The notes under the pieces: generated by a model
Database searches by the model: none
The model's input: only the letters and a program-made list of their open reading frames with translations
Told to the model about the DNA's origin: nothing
DNA from: Dasypus novemcinctus
Taxonomy: Eukaryota; Chordata; Mammalia; Cingulata; Dasypodidae
DNA length: 64,000 nt
Assembly: GCF_030445035.2 (NCBI RefSeq)
Contig: NC_080677.1
Span: 101,863,513-101,927,512 of the forward strand
Reading direction: 5' to 3'
Translations under genes and position numbers: made by a program
Part shown: positions 18,929-31,737 of the stretch, piece by piece
Layout: every line of letters starts with the position of its first letter
How positions within the stretch are numbered: the first letter of the stretch is position 1

Positions 18929-21900
18929 TGGGATGCCTGGATGTTTACGTCCATCTCCTTTAATAGGTTTGGGAAGTTTTCAGCAATTATTTCCTCCAAC
19001 ATCCCTTCTGTCCCCTTTCCCTTCTCTTCTCCTTCTGGGATGCCTATAATGCATATGTTTGTGTGTTTTGTGTTGTCATTCAAATCCCTAATTCCCTGCT
19101 GTTTTTTTTTCTATCTTTTTATCTATCAATTCTACTATCTGTGTGATTTCAGATGAACTGTCTTCCGCATCACTAATTCTTCCCTCTGCCTCTTCAAATC
19201 TGCTGTTTTTTGCTGAGAGTGAATTTTAGTTTTCTTGGATTGTGCCATTCATCACCATCATATCTGTTATCTTTTTGTGTATGTTTACAATTTCTTCAGT
19301 ATGCTCTCCAAGTGTTTTCTTAATATCCTTAATTTCTTCCTTCCCTTCATTAAGTTGGCCAGGATAATTGTTTGGAGGGTTTTGATTAGTTGTTCTATAT
19401 TCTGTCCCTCTTCCTTGATTTTAGTTTGTTCATTGGATTGGGCCTTTACAAACCATTGGTATGGTTTGTAATTTTTTGTTATTCTCTGGTCATCATTTTA
19501 TCTTCATGGGTTTGTTCAGTTGATTAGCTTCTCTGTCTAGTCTTGAGTTTTATCTAGGTGCTGTTTTTGTGTGTGTGTTAAGTCTTCTCTTTCACACTTT
19601 GTTCTTCTTATTCTATTTCCTTGAAGGAAAAAGATTAGGACCAGGGAAAGCAAATGAGGTAAGAAAAGAAAAAGTATAATAGCAATATTGATAAAAATAT
19701 TAACAGAATAACCATATAAGACCTAAGATAATGAATATTAAACTCATGTAAGCTGTGTAGAGTTATAGGAATAAAAAAGTGGAGTATCTACAATGAGATG
19801 GAAACTGAATTTGGAGAAGAATATAATATGAATTAAAAGGCCAGTGTGATCAGGAGAGAGGGAAAGAGAAAAGAAAGGACAATAACATAAAGAGTTAATA
19901 AAATATAGAAAACAGAATAGAGGTGTTAGAAATAAAAAGTCAGAAAAATTGGGGACTAAACAAAGAGACATGGAACATAAGAGCAACAACAGAAAATGGA
20001 AGATAGAAAGATGTAAAGGAAAGGAGATAGTGTTGGTAGCCAAAATCTGTACACAGAGAAAAGAGAAAATCAAGGATGAGGAAGCACAGCAAACAAGAAA
20101 CACCACCAGCAGCACCTAATAGAAAAATAGAAAAAAAGAAAAAAAGGGAGGGTATGGGGGGATAAAGAGGTAGAAAAAACAAGAAAACAAACAAAAACCA
20201 GACAAGCCCTCAAGCAAGGAGTGCTCTTTACAATCGAATAAACTGATTAGGAATCTGTCCTTTCCCTTTTTTCCCTTCCTCACTTCCCTCTCTCCCTGGG
20301 CAGCAGGAAGCCAGTGAGAGAGCTTGCCTCCAAGATTCAAATGGGATCCTAGTGAACCACCTCACCACAGAAAATAATGACTCTCAATCTCTTTGAGAGA
20401 GAGCACCCATACCTTACTGGGAACCCTAAATATGCTATTGGAAGCCTACCAAGCACTTCCTACTGTCCCCGAAACCCACCGTTTTACCTCGAGCAATCAC
20501 TCCTTTTGTTGCACTCTCTCCAGATCAATGTCCAGAAGCCTCCTGCTTTGTTGGTTTCCAACACAGCTCACTCAGGCAGAATTTTGTCTCCACTCAGCCA
20601 TTTTTTTTTGTAGGAGAGATGTTGCAGGTGCACTTACTCTGATGCCATCTTGCCCCACATCTCCTGTAGTATGTTTTAAGGTCAGGTAATGTGATTCCTC
20701 TGATTTAATTTTTTTTCAATATGTCTTTGGCTGTTTGGGGGCCCTTGTCCTTTCAAATAAATTTCATAATTAGCTTTTCCAGTTCAGTGAAAAATGTTAC
20801 GGTAATTTTTATTGGGATTGGGTTAAATCTGTAAATTGGATTGGGTAAGATAATCATCTTAATGATGTTTAGTCTTCATATCCATGAACAGGGAATATTC
20901 TTCCATTTATTTAGTTGTCTTTGCTTTCTTTTAACAGTGTTGTGTAGTTTTCTGCACATAAGTCCTTTACATCTTTAATTAAATTTATTCCTAAATATTT
21001 GATTCTTTTACTTGCTTTTTTAACTGGAATTTTTTTTCTTGATTTCCTCCTCAGATTGCTCATTATTGGTGTACAGAAATCCTACTGATATTTGCACATT
21101 AATATTATCACCTGTCACTTGACTGAACCCATTCATAAGCTCTAGAAGCTTGATGTAAATTTCTCAGGGTTTTCTATGTATAGGGTCATGTCCTCAAAAG
21201 AGTCAGGAAATTTTCAACCATTATTTCCTCCCACACTCTTTCTGCCCCCTTTCTCTTCTCTTCTCCCTCTGGGATGCCTATAATGTGTTCTTTTTGTGTT
21301 GCCATTCAAATCCCTAAGTCCTTGCTGGATTTTTTCTATCTTTTTATCTATATGTTCTACAATCTGCTTGATTTCAGCTGTTCTATCTTCTATATTGCTG
21401 ATTCTTTCTTCTGCCTGTTCAAATCTGCAGTTAAGTGTTTCCAGTCTATTTTTGGTATCTCATATTGTGCCATTCATCACCATCATATCTGTTTGTTTTT
21501 TTTTTTTTTGTATGCTTACAATTTCTTTGGTATGTTATCCCAGTGTTTTCTTCATATCCTTAATGTCTTACTTCAGTTCATTAAGTGGTTCATGATATTT
21601 GTTTTGACATCTCTGATTAGTTGCTCCATGTTCTGCATCTCCTCCTGATTTTTAGTTTATTTGTTAGACTGGGCCATGTCTCCTTGTTTCTTAGTATGGC
21701 TTGTAACTTTTTGTTGGTGTCTAGGCATCTGTTTATGTTGATGGGCTTATTCAGTTGGTTAGCTTCCTCTATCTACTCTAAGGTTTTATTTTGCTGTTGT
21801 ATATGTGTGTGTGGTAAGATTTCACTTTGACACTTTGTTCCTCTTTTTACTTTCCTTGCTCTTGTCTATTCCCTTGAAAAAAAAATATTAGGGCCAGAGA

Positions 21901-22498
21901 AAAAGAAAGAGATAAGAGAAAAAGAATAATAGCAATAATAATAATAAAAGGTAGAAGAATAACCATACAAGACCTAGGAAAATAAATAATTAACCCTTTG
22001 CTAAAGGCCTGCTGATTAGGCACATGTCACAGCCCCTTCTCTAATCTAGTTCCTCTCTCTCCCCCAAGGAGCTAGATGTGACAACCTGCCTGAGCAGATC
22101 CCCCCACCCCTCTACCCTTCAGGTTAGGTCCTTTCTGAGATTCAAAGGGGGCTCAGCTGGCCAAACTCACCACAAAGAGACCACTCAACACCCTCCATCT
22201 GATCCCTCTTCTTCCCAGGAAATTCCCCTTCCCACTCTATTGGCAGCAGCAAGCCAGGGGCTCAACTGAAGCTACTTGCCTTTAGGGTGGGGTGTATGTG
22301 CCATTTCCAGCCACAGGGGTGAGCAACTCATAGTTTTCCTTTGACTTCTTTATCTTTCCAGTACCCTTCTAGATGACACAGAGCTCCTTCCGATTCTATA
22401 TATAGCCAAAACAGCACCTTTAGATAGGTCACTTCCTTCTCTCTACATTTTTTTGTGAGTCAGACTCTGCCTTCCTACTTTGGCACCATTTTCCTGGA

Positions 22499-22515
22499 AG
22501 ACTCGGGCCATTTTA
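22499..22515. repeat. Target-site duplication of the composite LINE-1, right copy
   Basis: AGACTCGGGCCATTTTA, partner of 17071-17087. Confidence 0.7.
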
Positions 22516-22959
22516 ATACCCCCAAATTTTGAGATAGTTCTTCACATTGTGGCAATCAGAATGACATCAAAATCTGACTTATCAAAGACTCTAAAAGTGC
22601 AAATATATATAAAGAGCAATAGTGGGGAGTTATATATATATTTATAGCTATTATTATTAAGCTATATATGCATATCTTTCAGAGGAAGATATACAATAAT
22701 AGCCATTTCTATACTCTTTTAACATGAGAGTACATTAGCATATGATTTGATGGAATAATATTTCAAAGGGCATTTAATTTGTTCCTTGGTAAGATATTTT
22801 AATTGGTGCAATAGTTCCAGAAAACTTTGGACTTATTACCTCTGGCAGAAGTGAATTTTGCCTCCTACCTTTCTTGCTTCCTCTGAAAAAATAAGAAAAG
22901 AAAAGATGAGATTTACAAATTCTAATTGGTTGTTTTCAATATTTGGTAGGCCACTAAAA
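22516..22959. other. Spacer between LINE-1 elements
   Basis: AT-rich sequence with (TA)-rich stretches around 22600-22680. No gene or nameable repeat is visible. Confidence 0.4.
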
Positions 22960-25900
22960 AGTGGTCTTTCAAGAAGCAACAAACAAGAATGGGAGGATAG
23001 ACTTAAAATTTCTTTTCGGAAGCTGGTAGCTGCCATTTTAATTCCACCCCTGGCATGAGGAAAAGTGGGGTGACTGAAAACCTCAGTAATGGTAGGGACC
23101 AATTTCATTCCACAAAGATCAGATTGCAGCCCTAGCATAAGCTCCAGTTTCATGTCTGGCAGGGAGGAGGAAGCTGGGGGAGGGGGTCCTGCACCAGTCT
23201 CTCAAGATAACTGCAGATGCTTTCAGCCCATACAAACTGGTTTGTTGGGCACCTTTGATTCCATCTCTACCCCTCTATGCCCAAAGAATAGGAGGGAGCT
23301 GTGTTTCTTCAGCCTCTCTGGGAATCTGCAGGTGCTTTCAGCTTGCACAGATTGGATACTTGGGCACCTATAGCTCTATCCCTGCCCCCCAATAGGAGAA
23401 GAGAAGAATTGCTTCTCCTCAGCTTCTCCAGGCAACTGCAGGCACATTTGGCCCACACAACCTGATTTATTAAGCACCTTTAATTCCATCTCCACCTCTG
23501 CATCCCTCAGGGCAACTGCAGATGCTTTGGGTCTGTACAAACTCAACTGTTGGGTGCCTGGGGCTCCACCCCCACCCTTGATAGGACAAAAGGTGGACTG
23601 TTTCTCAGGCTCTCTGGGTAACAACAGGTGCTTGAAATTGCACATATGACAGCAGAAGGTGTGCAAACATATGTGTAATGGGAGTCCCAGAAGGATAAGA
23701 GAAGGATATAGGGGTAGAAGGAATATTTGAAGAAATAATGGTAGAAAGTTTCCTAATCATACTGAAGGGCATAGACTTCTGTGTCCAAGAAGTACATTGT
23801 ACTCCCATCAGAAGAATTCTGAATAGACCAATTCTAAGACATACAATTCATAATGTCAAATTCCAAAGACAAAAATAATTCTGAAAGCAACAAAAGTGAC
23901 GTATAATCTATAAAGGATATCCAATAGTGCAATATTTTTATCAGAAACTATGCTGGCAAGAAGGCAGTGGTATGATATATTTAAGATACTGCAAGAGAAA
24001 AATTACCAGCCAAGCATCTTATATTCAGCAAGATTATCTTTCAAAAATGAGGTCAAGTTTAGAATATTCACAGATAAACACTAACTGAGGGCGTTTATAA
24101 CAAAGAGACTGGCTTTGCAGGAAATACAAAAAGGAGTGCTACAGTCTCTAAAGAAGAGACAAGAAAGAAAGGCTTGGAAAGAGTCTAGAAATGGAGATTA
24201 TATCAGTAAGATGAACTTAAAGTGTTAAAAGAGTGGTGAAAATAAAACATGACAGATAAAATCCAAAGATCAAAAAGAATGAAATAAGAACTGCCTTTAC
24301 ATAAATAACATTGAATATTAATGAATAAAATTCTCCAATCAGAAGACACTGACTGGTAGAATTGATAAGAAAATATGAGCCATTAATATGTTGTTTACAA
24401 AAGAAGACTCACCTTAGACCCTAGGATACCAATGGATTGAAAGTGAAAAGTTGTTAAAAGATATTCCATGCATGAAGTAAACAAAAAGCTAGAATAGCTA
24501 TATTTATATTGGATCAAATATACTTTAAAAGCAATATTATTGTTAGAGACAAGGAAGAACATTGCATATTAATAAAGGGGGCAATTCACTAGGAAGCAAT
24601 AATCATAAATGTATATGCACCTAACCAGGATGCCACAAGATACATGAGGCAAACACACACAAAACTGAAAGGAGAAATAGATGTCTCCACAATAGTAGTG
24701 GGAGATTTCAATACCCCACTCTCAGCACTGAACAGAATATCTGGGCACAGGATCAATAAAGAAACAGAGAGATTGAATAATATGATAAATGGACTAAATC
24801 TAATAGATATATACAGACTATTGCACCCCAAAACAGCAGATATTCATTCATCTCAAATGTTCATGGTTATTTCTCCATAATAGACCTTATTTTGTGTAAC
24901 AAAGCAGATCTCAATAAATCCAACATGATCAAAATTTTATGAAGCACTTTCTCTGATCATAATGGAATAAAGTTGGAAATCAACAAGAGGCACAAAAAGG
25001 AAAAATTCACAAATATATGGAGATTTAACAGCACACTCTTAAATAATCAGTGGGTCAAAAGGGAAATTTCAAGAGAAATCAATAAAAACCTTGAGACAAA
25101 TGAAAAGGAGAGCACAACATATTGGAACCTATGGAATTCAGTGAAGGCAGTGCTGAGAGGAAAAACTTATAGCCCTCAATGCTTACATTAAAAAAGAAGA
25201 AAGGGCTAAAATCAAAGACCTAATTATACAGTTGAAGTAACTAGAAGAACAACAATCTACTCCAAAGCAAGCAGAAGGAATGAAATAACAAAGATCAAAA
25301 CTGAAATTGAGAACCAAAAAAAACCTAAAAACACAACAGAATTAACAAAAGCAAACGTAAGTTCTTCAAGAATATCAACAAAATTGACAAACGGTAAGCT
25401 AGACTAATAAAGAAATAAAGAGAGAAGGTGCAAATTAATAAAATCAGAAATTAAAATGGAGACATTACTACTGACCCCACAGAAATAAAAGAGACCATAA
25501 GAGGATACCATGAACAAATATATGTCAAAAAACTAGACAATGTAGATGAAATGGAAAAATTCCTAGGAATGTAAAAACAGCCTACATTGACCTTAGAAGA
25601 AATAGAAGACCTCAACAAGCCAAACACAAGTACGGAGATTGAAACAGTCATCCAACAACTCCCCAAAATGAAAACTCATGAACAAATGGTTTCACTGGTG
25701 AGTTCTACCAAGCATTCAAAGAAGATTTAATACCAATATTATCACTCAACCTCTTCCAAAAAAATTGAACAAGAAGGAATGCTACCAAACTCATTCTATG
25801 AAGCCAATATTGCCCTAATACCAAAGCCAGATACAGATATTATGAAAAAAGAAAATTACTGGCCCCTTTCCCTAATGACTATGGATGTGAAAATCCTCAA

Positions 25901-28765
25901 CAAAATATTTGCTAATCAAATCCATCAGCATGTTAAAAAAATTATTCATCATGATCAAGTGGGTTTTATATCAGGCATGCAAGGGTGGTTCAACAGAAGA
26001 AAAATATCAGCATAATATACTACATTTATAAATCAAAGAAGAAAAATCACATGATCCTTTTGATTGATACAGAAAAGGCATTTGACAAAATACAGCATCC
26101 TTTCTTTATAAAAATATTTCAAACGATAGGAATTGAAGGAAATTTTCTCAACATGATAAAGGTCATATATGAAAAACCAACAGCTAACATTGTACTCAAT
26201 GGTGAAAGACTGAAAGCTTTAATCTTGAGGAAAACAACAAGACAAGGATGCCCACTGCCACCACTTTTGTTCAATGTAATGCTAGAGGTTCTAGCTACAC
26301 TCTTAATCAGACAAGAAAAAGAAATAAAAAACATCCAAATTGGAAAGGAAGAAGTAAAACTTCTGCTCTTCCTCAATGATATGATTCCATATGTAGAGAG
26401 TCCCAAAAAGAAATCTACAACAAAGCTGTTAGAACTAATAAACAATTTCAGTAGTGTCAGGATACAAGACCAACATGCAAAAAAAGTGATGTTTCTATAT
26501 ATTAGTAATGCATAATCTGAGGAGGAAGTTAGGAAATAAATTCCATTTACAATAGTGACTAAAAGATCCACATATTTAGGAATAGTCTTAAACAAGTGTG
26601 TAAAGCACTTGTATTCAGAGAACTAAATTGCATTGTTAAAATAAATTAAAAAATACCTAAAAATTGGAAGAATATTCTATGTTCATGAATTGGAAGACTA
26701 AATTTCATTCAGATTTCAATTCTACCCAAATTGATATACACATTCCATGCAATCCCAGTAAATATTCCACCAGCATTTTTTAAAGAAATGGAAAACGCAA
26801 TTATCAAATTTATCTTGAAGGGTATAGGGCCCTTAATAGCCAGAAAAATCTTAAAAAGGCAAAGTGAATTTGGAGGACTCTCAACTTCCAGATATTAAAT
26901 CATATTGCCTAGCTAGAGTGGTAAAAACAGCATGGTAGAGACATGAAGATAGACACATAGATCAATGGAACTGAAGTGATGGTTCAGAAACAGACCCTCA
27001 CATATAGGGTCAAGTGAGTTTTGACAAGCCTGTCAAACCCACACAGGTGGGGCAGAAGAGTTTATTTAACAAATGGTGCTGGGAGAACTGGATATCCATA
27101 TCCAAAAGAAAGAAAGAGAACCTGTATCTCATACCTTATGTAAAAATTGACTCAAAATGGATCAAAAACCTAAATATGAAAGCATGAACACTAAAGTCCC
27201 TAGAAGAAAATGTAGGAAAGAATTTTCAAGACCTGGTGGTAGGTGGTGTATTCTTAAACCTTATACTAAAAGCACAAGCAATGAAAGAAAACATGGATAA
27301 ATTGGACCCCCTCAAATTTAAACACTTTTGTGCTTCAAAGGACTTCTTCAAGAAAGTAAAAAAGCAACCCATTCGATGGCAGAAAACATATGGAAACCAG
27401 ATATCCAACAAAGGTTTGATTTCCATTCTATATAGAGATCATTCAACTCGACAATAAAAGAGCAAGCAGTTAAATTAAAAAATGAGCAAAAGCTTAAGAT
27501 ATTTCTCCAAAGAAGAAATACAAATGGCCAAAAAGCACATAAAAAAAGGAGTTCCATATCACTAGCTATTAGGAAAATGCAAATCAAAATGACAATGAGA
27601 TATCATCTCACATGCATAGAATGGCCATTATTTACAAAACCAAACCAAACAATTAATGCTGGGTAGGATGTGGAAAAATAGGAACACTCCTAATCTGTTG
27701 CTGAGATTATAAAATGTTGTAGCTTCTGTGGATGACAGTTTGGTGGTTCCTCAGGAAGCTAAATATAGAAATGCCATATGATCCAGCAATTCCTCTACTA
27801 GGAATATATCCAGAAGAACTGAAAACTGTGACACAAACAGACATCTGCACACCAAAGTTCATAGCAGTGTTGTACACAATTGTCAAATAAGTGAAAACAG
27901 CCCAAGTGTCCATCAACCAATGAATAGATAAGCAAAACGTGGTATATACATATGATGGAATACTATGCTGCAGTAAGAACAAATGAAATTGGAGCACATA
28001 TAATAATATGGATGAATAGTAAAGACATTATGCTAAGTGAAGTAAGCCAGATGCAAAAGGACAAATATTGCATGGTCTCATTAATATGAACTAAATATGA
28101 AGAATAAATGCATGGAGTTAAAACCTACTTATTAGGAGATGAGGGCTGAGAAAGACTACTGATGCTTAATATATGTAGAAGTTTTAATTATCTTTACTGT
28201 AATAGTGTGGAAATGGATAGAGTTGATGATAGCACATACTTAGTAGCAGATTGGTTTACTAATGGGATTGTGGCTAAAAAGGTAGTTTAGGGATATAAAT
28301 GTCAACTGAAAGAAAGCTAGAGAATGACTTTAGAGACTGAATAACACAGTGAACCCAGAGGTGAATTAGAATTGTGGTTGATGGTACAGATGAAAGAGTG
28401 TCCTTGTGCTATTTTCTGGAGTGGATGTACGTCACTATTGCATGGTGGTGGGACTGTGGAGAAACATGGGAAAAATACACTTGATGTGACCTGTGGCTGT
28501 GGTTAACAATACTACAATATTCTTGCATCAATGCCAAAGATGTACTGTGTTGATAATGGGGAGCAGGGGTGAAAAAAGTGTGCTAAATGTATGCTAGTAA
28601 TGGGTAGTAATAGTCTGAGGATATTATCTCAAAATCTGTAACATGTTCCACCATGGTGTGGTGTGTTGGTGAAGGGGTATTACATGGGAAGTCTACACAT
28701 GTGTATGGTTGTTTTGTAAGCCTACAACTTTTGTAATAAAATATATCAAATAATAATAGGGTGGG
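22960..28765 (+). mobile_element. Nearly complete sense LINE-1, dead
   Basis: The order is a 5' UTR with four to five tandem units (CTGCAGGTGC-like cores near 23211, 23326, 23436, 23516 and 23622), a decayed ORF1 (about 23690-24250) and endonuclease (VGDFNTPLS near 24700). Then come reverse transcriptase (25779-26515, with [12 protein letters not shown] and LLFLNDMI where F-A-D-D is expected), ORF2 C-terminus, and a 3' UTR ending in AATAAAATATATCAAATAATAATA near 28735-28760. Many stops and a changed active site (Ala-Asp to Leu-Asn) show that it cannot retrotranspose. Its 5' boundary is approximate. Confidence 0.82.
25779..26515 (+). pseudogene. LINE-1 ORF2 reverse-transcriptase region
   Basis: Two overlapping frames (25779-26015 and 25985-26515) carry the conserved blocks [53 protein letters not shown] and LLFLNDMIPYVE. 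A frameshift near 26000 and the substituted catalytic motif mark decay. Confidence 0.88.
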
Positions 28766-29262
28766 TTTGGGGAAAAATTCTTTTCATTCAGCAGACTTTC
28801 ATTAAGGCACTGTTTGGATCTGCACACCTAGGAAGGCAAAAAGAAAAATGCCTGCTTTCAGTTCTATAAGGCCTCAGTGATTATTTGGGAAGACAAGAAA
28901 ATGTTAGCTATAATAGAATTTGCATCATATCTTAAATAATTTTATTGATTCAAACACTGGAGTGAGTCCTCCATCTTCTAAAACTGCTTTTAACATTGAT
29001 AACTTGGTAAAGCATACAATATCTGACATAGAAATGCAGTATAAAAAATAATATATTCTATATTTCTTTATTTCAGCTGCAAAACATTCCTGAAAGAGGC
29101 AACAAGAAGAATATTTAAGCATGACATAATCATCACATCTCTTTATCCATCACAGTGGCTGCATTCTACTACTTATTGTGTGCTTATATCTTGCACTGAA
29201 GACTGGGTAAATCAAAGTGCGTAATAAAAAAGAAACGATTTTCATAGCCATTGCTTTTTGCA
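28766..29262 (+). other. 5' flank of the hyaluronidase coding exon, with possible splice acceptor
   Basis: A pyrimidine tract ending TTTATTTCAG at 29067-29076 is a good 3' splice-site candidate that would begin the first coding exon at 29077, leaving 186 bases of 5' UTR before the ATG. No upstream noncoding exon or promoter could be recognised. Confidence 0.35.
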
Positions 29263-30219
29263 ATGGGAGTGTTAAAGTTCAAGTGCATCTTCTTTGGAAG
29301 CTTCCTTGGGTTCAGTGGAGTATCCCACGCAGTGGTCATTTTCATTCTGGTTACAAGTTGCCTGGCTCTAAATTTTGCACCACGTCCTCTTATTCCAAAT
29401 GTTCCTTTTCTCTTGGCCTGGAATGCCCCAACTGAAAAATGTGCTAATAAGTTTCATGTGCTGCTTGACTTGAGCCTCTTTTCTTTAGTAGGAAGCCCTA
29501 AAAAAGATGCCAGGAGGCAAGATATTACATTATTTTATGCTGATGGACTTGGTTACTATCCTCATGTAAATGAAGTGACAGGCAAAAGTGCGAATGGAGG
29601 AATCCCCCAGTTGGGATCCTTAAAATCACATATGGACAAAGCTGCAAGGGACATTTCTCATTATGTGCCCAGAAACCGTGTGGGCTTGGCTGTCATTGAC
29701 TGGGAAAACTGGAGGCCTACTTGGACAAGAAACTGGAAACCTAAAGATGTTTACAAGAATCTGTCTATTGAGCTGGTTCAACAACAATATATACAACTTA
29801 ATTTCACAGAGGCTATCAAGATAGCTAAAGAAGAATTTGAAAAGGCAGGAAAGAGTTTTATGCAAAGGACTTTAAAATTAGGAAAGTCACTTCGGCCAAA
29901 TTACTTATGGGGTTATTATCTTTTTCCTGATTGTTACAACCATAATTATAATAAACCTCGATATACTGGAAGTTGCTTTGATATAGAAAAGAGAAGAAAT
30001 GATGAGCTTGATTGGTTGTGGAAGGAAAGCACTGCCCTTTACCCGTCCATTTATTTGAATAGTCACCTAACATGTTCTCCACAAGCTACACTCTTTGCCC
30101 GTAATCGTGTTCAAGAAGCCATGCGGATTTCTAAATTATCCCATGCTAAAAGTCCAGTTCCAGTTTTTGTGTACACCCGCCCAGTTTTTACTGATGCATC
30201 TTCGAAATACCTTACTCAG
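29263..30219 (+). CDS. SPAM1: PH-20/SPAM1-type hyaluronidase, coding exon A (signal peptide and catalytic domain)
   Basis: This exon encodes the first 319 residues of a glycosyl hydrolase family 56 hyaluronidase, which cleaves beta-1,4 bonds in hyaluronan. In sperm, PH-20 acts at the surface during cumulus and zona passage. Start ATG at 29263 gives MGVLKFKC followed by a hydrophobic signal peptide ending near SCLALNF. The catalytic pair sits in AVIDWENWRPTW (Asp and Glu of DWE). The conserved NVPFLLAWNAP opening, YLFPDCYNH and STALYPSIYL blocks are intact, and the cysteines of the two catalytic-domain disulfides are present. The exon ends CTTACTCAG before a GTAATT donor, phase 0. The paralogue (SPAM1 versus a HYALP1/HYAL5-like neighbour) is not settled. 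Confidence 0.85.
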
Positions 30220-30699
30220 GTAATTAAATCAAGATAAGGGGGCTATGATAAAATGTCCACAAATGGTGTTTAGTGGACTTTAACATGATCTTTAAGGGAG
30301 CAAAATTTAGCTTATATTAAATAATATCATTTAGGAATGTGCATACATGCTGCTCTATATCATTATATAAAAGGAAAATAAGAATGTTTCCTTTTTTAAT
30401 GTAATCACACAAAAACTTAGCACTCATAGCAAATTAGGTTAAATTAGGTAGGAGACAGAGAATATTATCCTAGGTTTTTCATTCTCCATGGCCTACTCTC
30501 TTGTCAACAGAAGTAATTATCAATAATATTCAGTCTGCATTTTTGTTATAGCATGGCAGTAGCTGTGTAAAAGATAGTAAAAATAGTAGGGAAATATTTA
30601 ACTTATTATTTTTGGGTCAGCATGCTTAGGTTTGCTGTTGCTTTCCTATGTGAAATACTTTCATGTATTCCTACCTGCTAACTCTCTCACATTTGCCAG
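30220..30699 (+). other. Hyaluronidase intron between coding exons A and B
   Basis: Starts GTAATT and ends TTTGCCAG. AT-rich, with no further feature recognised. Confidence 0.7.
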
Positions 30700-30789
30700 G
30701 AAGACCTTGTGAGTACAATTGGTGAAAGTATTGCACTGGGTGCCTCTGGAACTATAATATGGGGAAGCCTCAATTTAACCAAAAATAGG
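30700..30789 (+). CDS. SPAM1: PH-20/SPAM1-type hyaluronidase, coding exon B
   Basis: A 90-base phase-0 exon of 30 codons (EDLVSTIGESIALGASGTII...), preceded by TTTGCCAG and followed by GTAAGT. Length, phase and the GASG-IIWG block match the second coding exon of the SPAM1/HYAL4 group, which forms the last strands of the hydrolase barrel. Confidence 0.85.
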
Positions 30790-31735
30790 GTAAGTTGAAT
30801 TCATAGAAAATAAATAAAAACATGTCTACCTTTACTGTTTTGAAGTTACTAAATAGCACACACTGCTATTCACAGCACAATAGTAGGTGCTCAATTAATA
30901 TTGGTTGAATCAAACTATCTCACATTTCTGTGCTCCCGTTATAAGGCAGAAAATATTGTGCCTGTTTTCAGGGAGAAAACATATTCAGCAAGATTAACTG
31001 AAAGTTTTAAAGTTTCATGGATAGTAAGAAGCAAAACCAAGACTACAATCTCAGTCTTTAGACAGGGAGTTAGGTGTTTTTTCCCAGCTAAAATATACTC
31101 TGTCTCTTCTCAAAAGAGCTCCAACTAGTCAATGTGAATTCATTCTTTATTTTATTCAGTCTTTTATACATTCAATCACTGTTTATGGAACACATATTTT
31201 ATTTATTCATTTATTCATTTGGTCATCCAAATGTAGTTTGCAGGGATCAGCAAACTACAACTCATAAACCCAAGCTGCCCATTGTCTGTGGCTTTTTTTA
31301 CAGCTCATGAGCTAAGAATGTTTTTTATAGTTTTAGATGGTTAAAAAAAGAATAACAGCATTTCACAATGTGTGAAAATTATAAAATTAAAATTACAGTG
31401 CCTATCAGAATTTATTGAAATACTGCGTCAGGGCCATTGCACTTCCTGTTCTCTCAGCTTAGAACACTCACTCTCCACCAGATAGCTCCTTAACTGACAC
31501 AGATGCAAAAACATTTCAAAGAGACCTACTCTGAGCACCCTATTTTAAATTGTACCTTCTCTCTCTTCTGCCTTGTTGAATTTTTACTTTCTAGTAGTTA
31601 ACCACTACTTACCATGATGATGCTCACTGTCTCACCCTACTATAATGTAAGCTACTGGAGACTAGGGATCTTGCCTTGTCTTATCATGGTAAAATCCCAG
31701 TACCTAGAACACGTTATTAAAATATAGTTAGTAAT
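30790..31735 (+). other. Hyaluronidase intron, first part, with old repeat fragments
   Basis: GTAAGT donor at 30790. Two short L2-like pieces are suggested by TAGTAGGTGCTCAATTAATA (about 30880-30900) and by the GTAAGCTACTGGAGACTAGGG and CCAGTACCTAGAAC words (31648-31712). Nothing else was recognised. Confidence 0.4.
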
Positions 31736-31737
31736 AG

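Larger units (their letters stand above)
17088..22498 (-). mobile_element. Composite LINE-1: one copy nested in another, antisense
   Basis: The outer element has its A-rich 3' tail at 17088-17165 and its 5' start at about 22498 (sense start CTTCCAGGAAAATGGTGCC). In between are ORF2 RT (about 20670-21190), then an abrupt jump to ORF1 (21195-21830) and 5' UTR. The inner element occupies 17168-20656: endonuclease and start of RT (17168-18460), ORF1 (about 18521-19480) and a 5' UTR ending with sense start GGGGCAAGATGGCATC. The inner copy lacks its 3' half and poly(A) and the outer copy lacks most of ORF2 and its 3' UTR, so a later deletion probably fused the two at about 17167. Confidence 0.72.
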
